DNA of 64,000 bases from Streptosporangium sp. NBC_01495 (GCF_036250735.1 NZ_CP109430.1:10681755-10745754), one strand, 5' to 3'. Shown: positions 45,063 to 53,165, numbered from the stretch's first letter. Notes: a model not told the origin generated them from the sequence alone. Numbers and translations: made by a program.

Positions 45063-45104
45063 GGCTCCTCCCCGGCGGGGCGTTGTTCCCGCCGGGGAGG
45101 AGCC
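45063..45104 (-). terminator. 17-bp stem-loop after the vWA gene
   Basis: A perfect 17-base stem (45063-45079 with 45088-45104) with an eight-base loop lies 63 bases past the vWA stop on the minus strand. It may separate the vWA transcript from the PurA-like gene. Confidence 0.65.
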
Positions 45105-45167
45105 GTCTCCCTTCGTGGTGGCACTCCCCGCCGCTCTCGCGGTGGCCGCCGCACGGCGGGGAGGTCT

Positions 45168-46124
45168 TCAGAGCCGCATCACGCCGCTGTCGCCGCCCAG
45201 GTCGAGCCCGTCGGCCACCACGAGGGTGCCCCGGTCGAGCTTGGCGAGGGCCTTGCTCACGGCGGTTCCGGCGTTCGAGCCGAGCTCGTCGAGGTCGTCC
45301 AGCCCCTCCCGCAGGTCGATGGCGTCCTCGCCGAGGCCGACGGTGAGCGCGATGGTCTCGCAGACCGCGTCCAGGTCGTCCAGCTCCAGCACGTTCTGTC
45401 CGAGCAGCTCGCGCCAGGCGGCCAGCACCCGGCTGTCCCCGGCGTAACTCGTCCCGGCGGGGAGGATGTAGTAGACGTCGTAGATCCTGGTCAGTTCGGC
45501 GACCATGTCCTTGGTCGGGATGTCGCGCTGGAGCCGCTCGCCGACCACCTTCTCGACCTCGCGCCGCCTGACCTGCGGGTAGGGCAGCTCGTCGCCGATG
45601 ATGAACAGGTAGCCCCGGCGGCCCCGCTTCTCGAAACAGTCGATCGAGGTGTGCCTGGCCATGAAGTACATCGCCAGCTCGTACGACTCGGTCATCTGGC
45701 CGCCGCCCCCGCCCTCAAGCAGGATCTTGCCCAGGTGCTCGTCCATCCGGTTGTCGGACTCGAACTGGCCGACCTGCAGCGGGGCCCGGTCGCAGGTGGC
45801 GTCGCCGATCGCGCCGAAGAGGATCTGCGGGTCGGTGGCGTACCCCTTGCGGAGCAGCAGCCCGAGCAGGTCGGGCAGCTTGGTCTGGAGGGTGCGGGGC
45901 ACCCCGCCCATCGAGCCGGTCACGTCGAACAGGACGGCCACGGCCAGGGAGTTGGGGTGCTCGGCGGAGTCACGGCTCTCGCGGAGCGTCACTCCGTGCG
46001 GGTCGAGGTCGGGGTGAGCGGAGCGGGCGCCGCTGTCGCTGTAGGCGAAGGCGCTCGAACCCTTGGCCGCGCGGTAGCTCGCGGCGGCGGAGTAGACGTC
46101 GGTGGACCAGATTCCGCTTCCCAC
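45168..46124 (-). CDS. vWA-domain protein
   Basis: The 318-residue soluble protein has a von Willebrand A fold from about residue 58. Its metal site begins AVAVLFDVTGSMGG, i.e. Asp67-x-Thr-Gly-Ser71, a variant of DxSxS. Further on, GGGGGQMTESYELAMYFMARH and YLFIIGDELPYPQV carry the other metal-site positions. No membrane span is present. GAGGAGAT lies before the GTG at 46124. It follows the J-domain/kinase gene by 53 bases on the same strand. vWA proteins usually act as adaptors in complexes; the partner here is unknown. Confidence 0.87.
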   Translation of the reverse strand: MGSGIWSTDVYSAAASYRAAKGSSAFAYSDSGARSAHPDLDPHGVTLRESRDSAEHPNSLAVAVLFDVTGSMGGVPRTLQTKLPDLLGLLLRKGYATDPQILFGAIGDATCDRAPLQVGQFESDNRMDEHLGKILLEGGGGGQMTESYELAMYFMARHTSIDCFEKRGRRGYLFIIGDELPYPQVRRREVEKVVGERLQRDIPTKDMVAELTRIYDVYYILPAGTSYAGDSRVLAAWRELLGQNVLELDDLDAVCETIALTVGLGEDAIDLREGLDDLDELGSNAGTAVSKALAKLDRGTLVVADGLDLGGDSGVMRL

Positions 46125-46177
46125 GGGTGATCTCCTCGGATCAGGGGTGGAACGTTCTATGAGGTCGTTTTGAAGGT

Positions 46178-47155
46178 CTAGAGATGGAGCGGCCGATATT
46201 TCCTCGGCCCGTACAGGTCGTCGAGCAGGTCGTCGAGCTCTCCCAGCAGCCGCCAGGCGTCGTTCGGCGGGCTGAGCAGGCTGCCCCGGACGAAGTTCCT
46301 GACCGGGGTGGGGACGCGGTCGCCCATGAGGGCGGCCACGCAGCGGGTGGCGAGGTGGATGTCGGTGGCCGAGGTCGCGGGCCTTTTGGCCAGGACCCCG
46401 GCCGGGTAGTCGTCGCGGTGCCTGGACACGAGGGCGGTGATCGGGGTGCCGAGCGGGACCGACTGGCTCCAGTCGACGAGCACCAGGCCGTGGTCGAGCG
46501 GGTGGACGAGGACGTGGTGCCCGAACACCGCGCCGTGCACGACCCCCGCCCGGTGGGCCGCGCCGACGACCACCAGCAGCCGCCGCCAGATCCACGCCGC
46601 GTCCCTCACGTCCAGCACCGGCCGCCGCCGCTGGACCTCCTCCAGGCTCAGGAACCCGTCCGGCACCCGGCTGATCACGTTGGCCTGCCGCTCGATCCCC
46701 TCCGAGCGGTGCCGGAACGACTCCACCACGCGGGGCACGTACGGCAGGAGCAGCGGGTCGCCGTCGCGCGCGATCGTCTCCAGGGACTCCGCCTCGCGGC
46801 GCATGAGGTCGTTGTCCGCGTGGCTGCGCGGGAGCTTGAGCAGCGTGTCGGGGCCGCTCTCGTAGAGCACGGCCGAGGCGCCCCGCCGGAAGACGCCCCC
46901 GATCCGGTAGGTGCCCCGCCTGGTGGTGATCACCGTCTCCTTGGCCCGCTCCGAGGCTCCCGCCGGGGCCCCGTCGCGGGCCGCCCACAGCCTCGCCAGC
47001 CGGGAGAACGCCTCGGCGGCCTCCGCTCCCGGCGCGAGGTCGGGGTGGAGCAGCCTCGCCAGCCTCCGGTACGCCCGGTGGGGGGAGTCCCCGCCGAACA
47101 GGTCGTCGGGCGTGCGGGCGGCGGTCACCAGCGCGATCGCCTCGGCCGTGGTCAT
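46178..47155 (-). CDS. J-domain fused to a degenerate protein-kinase-like domain
   Basis: The 325-residue protein has a short J-domain (residues 5-62) with the Hsp70-stimulating HPD at 37-39. A kinase-like domain runs from about 83 to 310. A Gly-rich segment (GGVFRRGASAVLYE) and a likely ATP-binding Lys107 in LLKLP are present. The catalytic HRD is replaced by His207-Gly208-Ala in GVVHGAVFGHHVLV, while the DFG Asp remains as Asp228 in VLVDWSQS. It is thus probably a pseudokinase or weak kinase. Its ATG overlaps the Nudix stop by four bases (ATGA), so the two are coupled. Confidence 0.83.
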   Translation of the reverse strand: MTTAEAIALVTAARTPDDLFGGDSPHRAYRRLARLLHPDLAPGAEAAEAFSRLARLWAARDGAPAGASERAKETVITTRRGTYRIGGVFRRGASAVLYESGPDTLLKLPRSHADNDLMRREAESLETIARDGDPLLLPYVPRVVESFRHRSEGIERQANVISRVPDGFLSLEEVQRRRPVLDVRDAAWIWRRLLVVVGAAHRAGVVHGAVFGHHVLVHPLDHGLVLVDWSQSVPLGTPITALVSRHRDDYPAGVLAKRPATSATDIHLATRCVAALMGDRVPTPVRNFVRGSLLSPPNDAWRLLGELDDLLDDLYGPRKYRPLHL

Positions 47156-47895
47156 CTGATCTGCTCCTCCCTGGCGGGCCGCAACAGGGCGGGGTGCAGG
47201 AGCCGGGCGTCGCCGGCCCGGTAGAGCTTGGCGCGCGGCCCGCCCCTGGCCCCGCCGCTCTCGGTGGTCTCGCCGGTGCTCTCCACGAAACCGGGCACCG
47301 ACAGGATCTTGCGGTGGAAGTTGCCCGCGTGCAGCGACACACCCCAGACCGTCTCGTAGACGCCGCGCAGCTCGGAGATCGTGAACCTCTCGCCGGCGAA
47401 CGCGGTGGCCAGCGGGGTGTACTCCAGCTTGCCGCGCGCCCGCTCCAGCCCGTACGCCAGGATGCGGTCGTGGTCGAACGCGAGCTCCGGCAGCTTGTCG
47501 ACCGGGTGCCAGGAGGCGTCGGCCGCGTCCGAACCCGCCCGGGGATCGGGCAGATCGGGGGCGAACGCCAGGTAGGAGACCGACACGATCCTCATCCGCG
47601 GATCACGCTCGGGCGCCCCGTAACTGGCGAGCTGCTCGATGTGGAGTCGGCCTGACGGCCCAGCCAGCCCCGTCTCCTCGGCCAGCTCCCGCGCCGCGGC
47701 CTGCGGCAGATCCTCTCCCGGCCGGATGAACCCCCCGGGCAGCGCCCACAGCCCCGCATGGGGTTGCTCGGCCCGCCTGATCAGCAGAACGCGCAACCCG
47801 CCCCCGCGAATGGTCAGCGCCACCACGTCGACCGTCACCGCGACCGCCGGGTATGCCCGAGGGTCGTAGCCGGCCAGGAACTCGGATTCATCCAT
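47152..47895 (-). CDS. NrtR-type Nudix regulator
   Basis: The 247-residue protein joins a Nudix domain (residues 18-140) to a winged helix (about 155-215, containing FTISELRGVYETVWGVSLHAGNFHRKI), the NrtR architecture. NrtR proteins sense ADP-ribose or related NAD products. The Nudix box (residues 55-77) keeps every consensus position, so hydrolysis is still possible, whereas many NrtRs have lost it. GAAGGA lies six bases before the ATG at 47895. A dyad at 47914 may be its operator. It leads the J-kinase/vWA cluster. Confidence 0.88.
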   Translation of the reverse strand: MDESEFLAGYDPRAYPAVAVTVDVVALTIRGGGLRVLLIRRAEQPHAGLWALPGGFIRPGEDLPQAAARELAEETGLAGPSGRLHIEQLASYGAPERDPRMRIVSVSYLAFAPDLPDPRAGSDAADASWHPVDKLPELAFDHDRILAYGLERARGKLEYTPLATAFAGERFTISELRGVYETVWGVSLHAGNFHRKILSVPGFVESTGETTESGGARGGPRAKLYRAGDARLLHPALLRPAREEQIR

Positions 47896-47913
47896 CACAT
47901 GTCCTTCTCAGAT

Positions 47914-47926
47914 TGAGACAATCTCA
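47914..47926. promoter_or_regulatory. candidate operator of the NrtR-type gene
   Basis: TGAGA and TCTCA arms flank a three-base centre (TGAGACAATCTCA), 18 bases before the start codon of the Nudix regulator. A third GAGA lies at 47931. The position overlaps where RNA polymerase would start, which suits autorepression. The gap from 47896 to 48215 otherwise holds only the terminator at 48098. Confidence 0.5.
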
Positions 47927-48097
47927 GTATGAGAATAACAGGAGGCCGATGTCAATGACTTTGCGGTGATCCATCCTTCTTCGCCCTTCCTAAGACTCCC
48001 TCCCCGGCCGGACCCGGGGCGAGGCGGGATGGGCCGGTGGCCCGGCCCGCCGGGGCCGTCCGGGAGGTCGCGGCGCAAGATGAGAGGCCGGGGAACG

Positions 48098-48139
48098 GAT
48101 GAGGGACCGGCCCCGTGAGAACGGGGCCGGTCCCTCATC
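48098..48139. terminator. 19-bp perfect stem-loop after the acyl-CoA dehydrogenase gene
   Basis: A perfect 19-base stem (48098-48116 with 48121-48139) with a GAGA loop lies 77 bases beyond the acyl-CoA dehydrogenase stop on the minus strand. It separates that gene from the NrtR-type cluster. Confidence 0.75.
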
Positions 48140-48215
48140 GTGCCTGCCGCGGGAGCAGGTGGTCCTCGGGCCTGAACCGGCCTGAAACGGCCGGGTCAGA
48201 TCGGGTCAGGTCGGG

Positions 48216-50045
48216 TCAGAACGCCTCTTCGGGCAGTTCCATCAGGTCCTGGTCGGTGGCGTCGAGCGTACGGCGCTCGGCGGCGACGCGGGGCAGGACG
48301 GTCTGGGCGAAGAACGCGGCCGCGGAGACCTTGCCGGTGTAGAAGGCGTGGTCGCTCCCCTCAGTGGCCGAGCCCAGCGCGGCCAGGGCCACCTCGGCCT
48401 GGCGCAGCAGCAGCCAGCCGATCACCACGTCGCCCAGGGCGAGCAGGAACCGGGTGGTGTTGAGGCCGACCTTGTAGACCTCCTGCGGGGTCTCCAGCGA
48501 GCCGATCGCCCAGCCCGCCATGGTGTCGGCCATGGCCTTGACCTCGTCCGCGGCCTCGCCGAGGAGCTTGCGCCCCTCCTTCAGTCGCCCGTTGCCCGCC
48601 TCGGAGGCGGCGAAGGCCTTCACGTCGCCGTACAGCGAGCCGAGGGCGGCCCCCTGGTTGCGCAGGACCTTGCGGAAGAACAGGTCCAGGCCCTGGATCG
48701 CGGTGGTGCCCTCGTAGAGGGAGTCGATCTTCGCATCCCTGATGTACTGCTCGATCGGGTAGTCCTGCAGGTAGCCGGACCCGCCCAGGATCTGCAGCGA
48801 GCGGGCCAGCAGCTCGTACGAGCGCTCGGAGCCGACGCCCTTGACCAGCGGCAGCAGCAGGTCGTTCATCGCCTCGGCGTGCTCGTTCCTGCGGCCCTCG
48901 TGCTCGGCGATCAGCACGTCGTCCTGGTAGGTGGCGGTGAGCATGACCAGGGCCCGCATGCCCTCGGCGTACGACTTCTGGAGCATCAGCTCCCGGCGCA
49001 CGTCCGGGTGGTGGGTGATCGTCACGCGCGGGGCCGACTTGTCGGCCATCTGGGTGAGGTCGGCGCCCTGCACCCGCTCCTTGGCGTAGGCGAGGGCGTT
49101 GAGGTAGCCGGTGGAGAGCGTGGCGATCGCCTTCGAGCCGACCATCATCCGGGCGTGCTCGATGATCATGAACATCTGCTTGATGCCCTCGTGCACCTCG
49201 CCGATCAGCGTGCCCACGGCCGGGCGCTCACCGCCGAAGGTGACCTCGCAGGTCGTGGAGACCTTGAGGCCCATCTTCTTCTCGACGTTGGTGACGAGGA
49301 CGCCGTTGCGCTCGCCGAGCTCGCCGGTGTCCAGGTCCACGTGGTACTTCGAGACCAGGAACATCGACAGGCCCTTGGTGCCGACGCCGTGCCCCTCGGG
49401 GCGGGCCAGCACCAGGTGGAAGATGTTGTCGGACAGGTCGTGCTCGGCGCTGGTGATGAAGCGCTTCACGCCCTCGATGTGCCAGGTGCCGTCGTCCTGC
49501 CGTACGGCCTTCGCGCGGCCGGCGCCCACGTCGGAGCCGGCGTCCGGCTCGGTGAGCACCATGGTGGCGCCCCACTGGTTCTCGATGGCCAGCTCGGCGA
49601 AGCGCTGCTGGTCCTCGGTGCCGATCGTGTGGAGGATGTAGGCGAAGGCCGGGCCGCTGGAGTACATCCACACGGCCGGGTTGGAGCCGAGCACCAGCTC
49701 GGCCAGGGCCCAGCTCACGCTGCTCGGCAGGCCGGGGCCGCCCATCTCGGCGGGAAGGCCGAGGTTGGTCCAGCCCGCGTCACGGTAGGCGGAGAAGGAC
49801 CTCTTGAAGCCCTCCGGCATCGTCACCGTCGAGGTGGCGGGGTCGAACACCGGCGGGGTGCGGTCGCCCTCCTCGAAGGAGTCGGCGAGCACGCCCGTGG
49901 CGAGCCGGTTGACCTCCTCCAGGACGCTTCGCACGACGTCCTCGTCCAGATCGGCGTAAAGGCCGGTACCCAGGATGTCCCGGCGCCCGAAGACCTCGAA
50001 GAGGTTGAACTCCAGGTCACGGACATTGCTCTTGTAGTGGCCCAT
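48216..50045 (-). CDS. acyl-CoA dehydrogenase, FadE5-like
   Basis: The 609-residue flavoenzyme starts GHYKSNVRDLEFNLFEVFGR, very close to mycobacterial FadE5, which oxidises acyl-CoAs of a wide chain-length range. FAD-binding TMVLTEPDAGSDVGAGRAKA, the ILGGSGYLQDYPIEQYIRDAKI region and the catalytic Glu in YEGTTAIQGLD are present. The extra C-terminal helical domain explains the length. AAGGAG precedes the ATG. A GTAACGTTAC palindrome lies about 50 bases upstream. It should work in beta-oxidation of fatty acids. Confidence 0.93.
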   Translation of the reverse strand: MGHYKSNVRDLEFNLFEVFGRRDILGTGLYADLDEDVVRSVLEEVNRLATGVLADSFEEGDRTPPVFDPATSTVTMPEGFKRSFSAYRDAGWTNLGLPAEMGGPGLPSSVSWALAELVLGSNPAVWMYSSGPAFAYILHTIGTEDQQRFAELAIENQWGATMVLTEPDAGSDVGAGRAKAVRQDDGTWHIEGVKRFITSAEHDLSDNIFHLVLARPEGHGVGTKGLSMFLVSKYHVDLDTGELGERNGVLVTNVEKKMGLKVSTTCEVTFGGERPAVGTLIGEVHEGIKQMFMIIEHARMMVGSKAIATLSTGYLNALAYAKERVQGADLTQMADKSAPRVTITHHPDVRRELMLQKSYAEGMRALVMLTATYQDDVLIAEHEGRRNEHAEAMNDLLLPLVKGVGSERSYELLARSLQILGGSGYLQDYPIEQYIRDAKIDSLYEGTTAIQGLDLFFRKVLRNQGAALGSLYGDVKAFAASEAGNGRLKEGRKLLGEAADEVKAMADTMAGWAIGSLETPQEVYKVGLNTTRFLLALGDVVIGWLLLRQAEVALAALGSATEGSDHAFYTGKVSAAAFFAQTVLPRVAAERRTLDATDQDLMELPEEAF

Positions 50046-50093
50046 GGGGTCTGCTCCTTGAAACCGGGGGTCCGGGACTGTCCATACTCGCCA

Positions 50094-50103
50094 GTAACGT
50101 TAC
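50094..50103. promoter_or_regulatory. GTAACGTTAC palindrome upstream of the FadE5-like gene
   Basis: A perfect 10-base palindrome is followed by further GTAAT and GTAAC half-sites at about 50106-50125. It lies 49 bases before the start codon. A TetR-type fatty-acid regulator site is plausible, but the regulator is not in view. Confidence 0.45.
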
Positions 50104-50224
50104 CTGTAATGCTACCCGCGAGTAACCCCTAAAAAACAACCCCGACTGGGACGTTCGTCACGCTGCCCGGAGGTGCCTCAGGGGGCCGATCGACGGGCGG
50201 GGGAAGCTCTTCTAGGCTTTCCAC

Positions 50225-51010
50225 ATGGACGAGCAGTGGCGGGCCGACCTCGGGATGTGGGCCATTCCCGAGGAGATCGCGGCCAGGGCGCCGGTCAGTC
50301 CCTGGGGCCACTCCCCGGCGCGGTTCGCCGAGCGCACCGATCTCGCCCTCGCGGTTCCCGAGGGGCCGACCCTGGCGCGGATCGCCGAGGCGCTCCCACC
50401 CGGCGGGAGCGTGCTGGACGTCGGCGCCGGGACCGGGGCGGCCTCCCTGCCGCTGGGCCGGGACCTGGGGGAGTTGATCGCGGTCGACGCCTCCGGCGCC
50501 ATGCTCGCCGAGTTGGCCTCCCGGGCGGCGGCGCTCGGCGTTCCCACCCGGATCATCGACGGCCGCTGGCCCGACGTCGCGGACCGGACACCGGTCGCGG
50601 ACGTCGCGGTCTCCGCCCACGTCGTCTACGACGTGCCCGAACTGTCGGGGTTCCTCACCGAGCTCACCCGTCACGCCCGCACCCGGGTCGTCCTGGAACT
50701 CACCGGCCGGCACCCGATGAGCTGGCTCAACCCCCTGTGGCAGCACTTCCACGGCATCACCCGCCCGCGGAGACCCACGGCCCACGACGTGATCGCCGTC
50801 GCGGAGGGGCTCGGCCACGAGGTCCGCCACGAGTGGCGGGTGGCCCCGCTGCCCCGCTTCACCCGGCTCGATGACCTCGCCGAGAGCGCCTGCCGGAGGC
50901 TCTGCCTCGGGCGGGAGCGGGCCGACGAGGTCATCGCGGCGGTGGTCGAGCTGGACATGTGGCCGGTGCCCCGCGACCGGTGGTTCACCATCTGGTGGGA
51001 ATCAAAGTGA
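50225..51010 (+). CDS. SAM-dependent class I methyltransferase
   Basis: The 261-residue protein has a Rossmann methyltransferase core with motif I VLDVGAGTGAAS (about residues 63-74) and an acidic residue after the second strand (LIAVDASGAML). The later strands are typical, but the substrate region is not assignable. TAGGCT at 50213-50218 ends six bases before the ATG and there is no Shine-Dalgarno, so it is probably leaderless. A short hairpin (51035-51053) and the guanidine riboswitch follow. Confidence 0.83.
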   Translation: MDEQWRADLGMWAIPEEIAARAPVSPWGHSPARFAERTDLALAVPEGPTLARIAEALPPGGSVLDVGAGTGAASLPLGRDLGELIAVDASGAMLAELASRAAALGVPTRIIDGRWPDVADRTPVADVAVSAHVVYDVPELSGFLTELTRHARTRVVLELTGRHPMSWLNPLWQHFHGITRPRRPTAHDVIAVAEGLGHEVRHEWRVAPLPRFTRLDDLAESACRRLCLGRERADEVIAAVVELDMWPVPRDRWFTIWWESK

Positions 51011-51054
51011 GATCCGGCTACGTTCCACCGGGAGAACGCTCAAAAAGAGCGTTT

Positions 51055-51094
51055 CCGGACGAGACGCGCCGTACCCGGTAGGCAAAGACGACGC
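51055..51094 (+). promoter_or_regulatory. guanidine-III (ykkC-III) riboswitch
   Basis: The 40-base element begins CCGGACGAGACGCGCCGT and continues through ACCCGG, a short linker with GGCAAAGACG and GACGC. It matches from memory the actinobacterial guanidine-III pseudoknot class in order and in its conserved CCGGACGAG, CGCCGTACCCGG and GACG parts. It lies 22 bases before the SugE/Gdx start, with the GGAGGAG site between. Guanidine binding would expose that site and turn on the exporter. Confidence 0.9.
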
Positions 51095-51116
51095 TCCTGA
51101 TCAAGGAGGAGCTGTC

Positions 51117-51440
51117 ATGCCCTGGGTTTTCATCGTGGTCGCCGGCCTGTTCGAAGTCGCGATGGCGTACTCGCTCAAGCTGAGCGACGGGTTCTCCGTG
51201 CCGCTGCCGAGCGTCGGTTTCATCGTCTTCAGCGTGCTCAGTTTCGGCCTGCTCGCCATCGGCCTGAAGACCCTGGAGGTCGGTACGGCCTACGCAGTCT
51301 GGACGGGCATCGGAGCCGTCGGCACCGCCGCGCTGGGCATCGTCGCCCTCGGCGAGGACGCGTCGGCCCTCAAGATCGCCTCGATCCTGCTCATCGTCGC
51401 GGGCGTCGTCGGGCTCAACTTCGCCGGCGGCGGCCACTGA
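51117..51440 (+). CDS. sugE: guanidinium exporter, small multidrug resistance family (SugE/Gdx)
   Basis: The 107-residue protein has four membrane spans and the SMR pattern. The essential Glu lies in span 1 (VVAGLFEVAMAYSLKLSDGF), and LKTLEVGTAYAVWTGIGAVGTAALG marks spans 3-4. The span-1 FE and the GTAYAVWTGIGA segment fit the SugE/Gdx branch, which exports guanidinium against protons, rather than EmrE-type drug pumps. GGAGGAG precedes the ATG. The riboswitch just upstream strongly supports this substrate. Such transporters work as antiparallel dimers. Confidence 0.95.
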   Translation: MPWVFIVVAGLFEVAMAYSLKLSDGFSVPLPSVGFIVFSVLSFGLLAIGLKTLEVGTAYAVWTGIGAVGTAALGIVALGEDASALKIASILLIVAGVVGLNFAGGGH

Positions 51441-51560
51441 CCGCGCCCGGCCGTTTCTGCGCCCTCTGAGGGTCGCGCGCGCCCGGAGGTTTCGGCTGAG
51501 GGTCGCGCGTCCGGATGTTTCGGCGCCCTCTGAGGGGTGGCCGTGCGGGCGTGTCCAGTA
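51441..51560. repeat. degenerate repeats after the guanidinium exporter
   Basis: The motif TCTGAGGGTCGCGCG recurs around 51466-51481, and partial copies (GCTGAGGGTCGCGCG near 51495; GCGCCCTCTGAGGGG near 51523) follow at roughly 30-base spacing. The 196-base gap to the VOC gene contains no gene. Confidence 0.55.
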
Positions 51561-51636
51561 GCGTGACCCGCGGATTCTGAATCGGCTCGCCCGAAACCGG
51601 CTTGACGGCTTTGGTGGTGTCGGGTTGGGTGGGGGC

Positions 51637-52008
51637 ATGATTGACGTTCACTGTGTGACCTTCGACTGCGCCCGGCCGTACGAGCTGGCGACCTTCTGGC
51701 GCGACGCCGGCGGCGGGGAGCTCCACCCGGACACGGAGAAGAACGACGACGAGGTCCTTCTCCAGGGCGGCCGGGTCGACCTGCTGTTCATCAGGGTCCC
51801 CGAGGACAAGGCGGTCAAGAACCGTGTCCACCTGGACCTCACCGGCTCGGCGGGCACCACCCGCGAGGAGGAGGTCGAACGCCTCGCCGAACTCGGCGCC
51901 ACGATCTCCGGGGACCACCGCAACCCCGACGGCAGCGGCTGGGTCACGATGCTCGACCCCGAGGGCAACGAGTTCTGCGTCTGCCGCGCCGAGTACGAGC
52001 GGGTCTAG
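51637..52008 (+). CDS. VOC (glyoxalase/bleomycin resistance) family protein
   Basis: The 123-residue protein shows the paired beta-alpha-beta-beta-beta modules of the VOC fold: CVTFDCARPYELATFWRDA at the N-terminus, VHLDL in the middle, and the closing WVTMLDPEGNEFCV, whose Glu is a common metal ligand. Family roles include glyoxalase, dioxygenase and antibiotic binding; none can be picked here. GGGTGGGGG leads into the ATG at 51637, preferred over a GTG 12 bases earlier. Confidence 0.85.
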   Translation: MIDVHCVTFDCARPYELATFWRDAGGGELHPDTEKNDDEVLLQGGRVDLLFIRVPEDKAVKNRVHLDLTGSAGTTREEEVERLAELGATISGDHRNPDGSGWVTMLDPEGNEFCVCRAEYERV

Positions 52009-52072
52009 CGTCCCCGGACGGCCTCGGCCCGTTCACGCCGATGGGCCCGGTTACGCCAGAGGGCTCGGCCGG

Positions 52073-52181
52073 GCCGCGAGGCCGGGCGATCGCGTGGGAG
52101 CGGGTGATCGCGTGGGACCGGACGGCCGCGCGAGACCGGACGGCTGCGCAGGACCGGCCGGTCGTGTGGGACCGGCCGGTC
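52073..52181. repeat. six 18-19-bp tandem units
   Basis: Units of 18 bases begin at 52092, 52110, 52128, 52146 and 52164, preceded by a 19-base copy at 52073. Typical copies are GCGTGGGACCGGACGGCC and GTGTGGGACCGGCCGGTC. They fill the gap between the convergent VOC and hypothetical membrane genes. Confidence 0.85.
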
Positions 52182-52236
52182 ACCGGTGGCCTGGACGGCC
52201 GGGCCGCGAGGCTTGGCGGCCACCGGACCGCGAGGT

Positions 52237-52701
52237 TCAGTGGCCACCGGGAAGCGAGGTCTGGCCGCGTCCCTTGAGGGTGAGGGCCACGATCGCCGTG
52301 ATCAGGTAGACCACGACACCCCCCTGGAGCGCGTCCAGCGCCGCCCCGAAGACGCCCTCGCCGTCGAGGACGAGCTGCACCGGATACAGCAGGATGGCGG
52401 AGCCGAGAGCGGGATAGAGGGAGAACCTCCAGGGGTGGCGCAGCGCCCAGAGCCGGGCCTGCCGGGTCACCCGGTCGCCGACGGCGGGCTTGCTGATCGA
52501 GCCGATGGCCGCGACGAGCGAGAACAGGCCGATACCGACCATCATCGCCCACGCAAGATCCAGGCTCCCGGAGAGCAGGCCCAGCCCCAGGCTGGTGGCC
52601 GCCACCGCGCCGCCGGTCACCGCCGCGGCCTTCCAGGGAGCACCGCGCAGCGCCGCTCCGGCGAGGGACATCTCGTCACGTCGAGTCAGTTCGTCGTTCA
52701 T
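52237..52701 (-). CDS. hypothetical membrane protein, 154 residues
   Basis: The protein has a short polar head and about four membrane spans, including AAAVTGGAVAATSLGLGLLSG, MVGIGLFSLVAAIGSI and VVVYLITAIVALTL. I recognise no family. The ATG at 52701 removes an unlikely Gly/Cys/Arg head present in the longest frame; only a weak CTGGTGG lies upstream. It is divergent from the MazG-like gene by 83 bases. Confidence 0.65.
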   Translation of the reverse strand: MNDELTRRDEMSLAGAALRGAPWKAAAVTGGAVAATSLGLGLLSGSLDLAWAMMVGIGLFSLVAAIGSISKPAVGDRVTRQARLWALRHPWRFSLYPALGSAILLYPVQLVLDGEGVFGAALDALQGGVVVYLITAIVALTLKGRGQTSLPGGH

Positions 52702-52784
52702 GCCACCAGAGTGCCTCCCGCACCCCCTTGCCCACATCGGGGAGCAACCCTGATTGTCCCCGGGGTCGTTCTAGGGTGACGTGC

Positions 52785-53165
52785 ATGGATGGATCACCGG
52801 CGCGCCTGGTTCGAGAGTTTCACGAGAAGATCGGGCTTCCCCTCTCCGACGCCCCCGGCCTGCCTCCCGCGGAGCTGGCCCGCCTGCGGCAGAGGTTCCT
52901 CGACGAGGAGGTGGCCGAGGTGGCGCAGGCCGCCGAGGCGGGCGATCTGGCCGGTGTCGCGCACGAACTGGCCGACGTGGTCTACGTCGCGTACGGCACC
53001 GCCCTGACGTACGGGATCGACCTGGACCGGGTGCTCGCCGAGGTGCACAGGGCCAACATGACGAAGTCCGGCACCGAGAACGGCAAGGCCGCCAAGGGGC
53101 CGGGTTTCACGCCCGCCGACGTGGCCGGGGTGCTCACCGGGGAGGGGCGCGGCCGGAGGGTTTAG
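52785..53165 (+). CDS. MazG-like nucleotide pyrophosphohydrolase
   Basis: The 126-residue helical protein matches the MazG/all-alpha NTP-pyrophosphohydrolase superfamily. The acidic metal-binding helices are visible as FLDEEVAEVAQA and ELADVVYVAYGTALTYG, giving an ExxE...ExxD arrangement. It may remove abnormal nucleotides; the substrate is unknown. TAGGGT at 52772-52777 ends seven bases before the ATG and no Shine-Dalgarno is seen, so it is probably leaderless. Confidence 0.82.
   Translation: MDGSPARLVREFHEKIGLPLSDAPGLPPAELARLRQRFLDEEVAEVAQAAEAGDLAGVAHELADVVYVAYGTALTYGIDLDRVLAEVHRANMTKSGTENGKAAKGPGFTPADVAGVLTGEGRGRRV

Noticed and set aside
45168..47155. TerY-P triad of tellurite-type stress systems
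   Set aside because: A vWA protein and a kinase-like protein are adjacent, but no PP2C phosphatase, TerD or TerC is present, and the kinase lacks its catalytic Asp.
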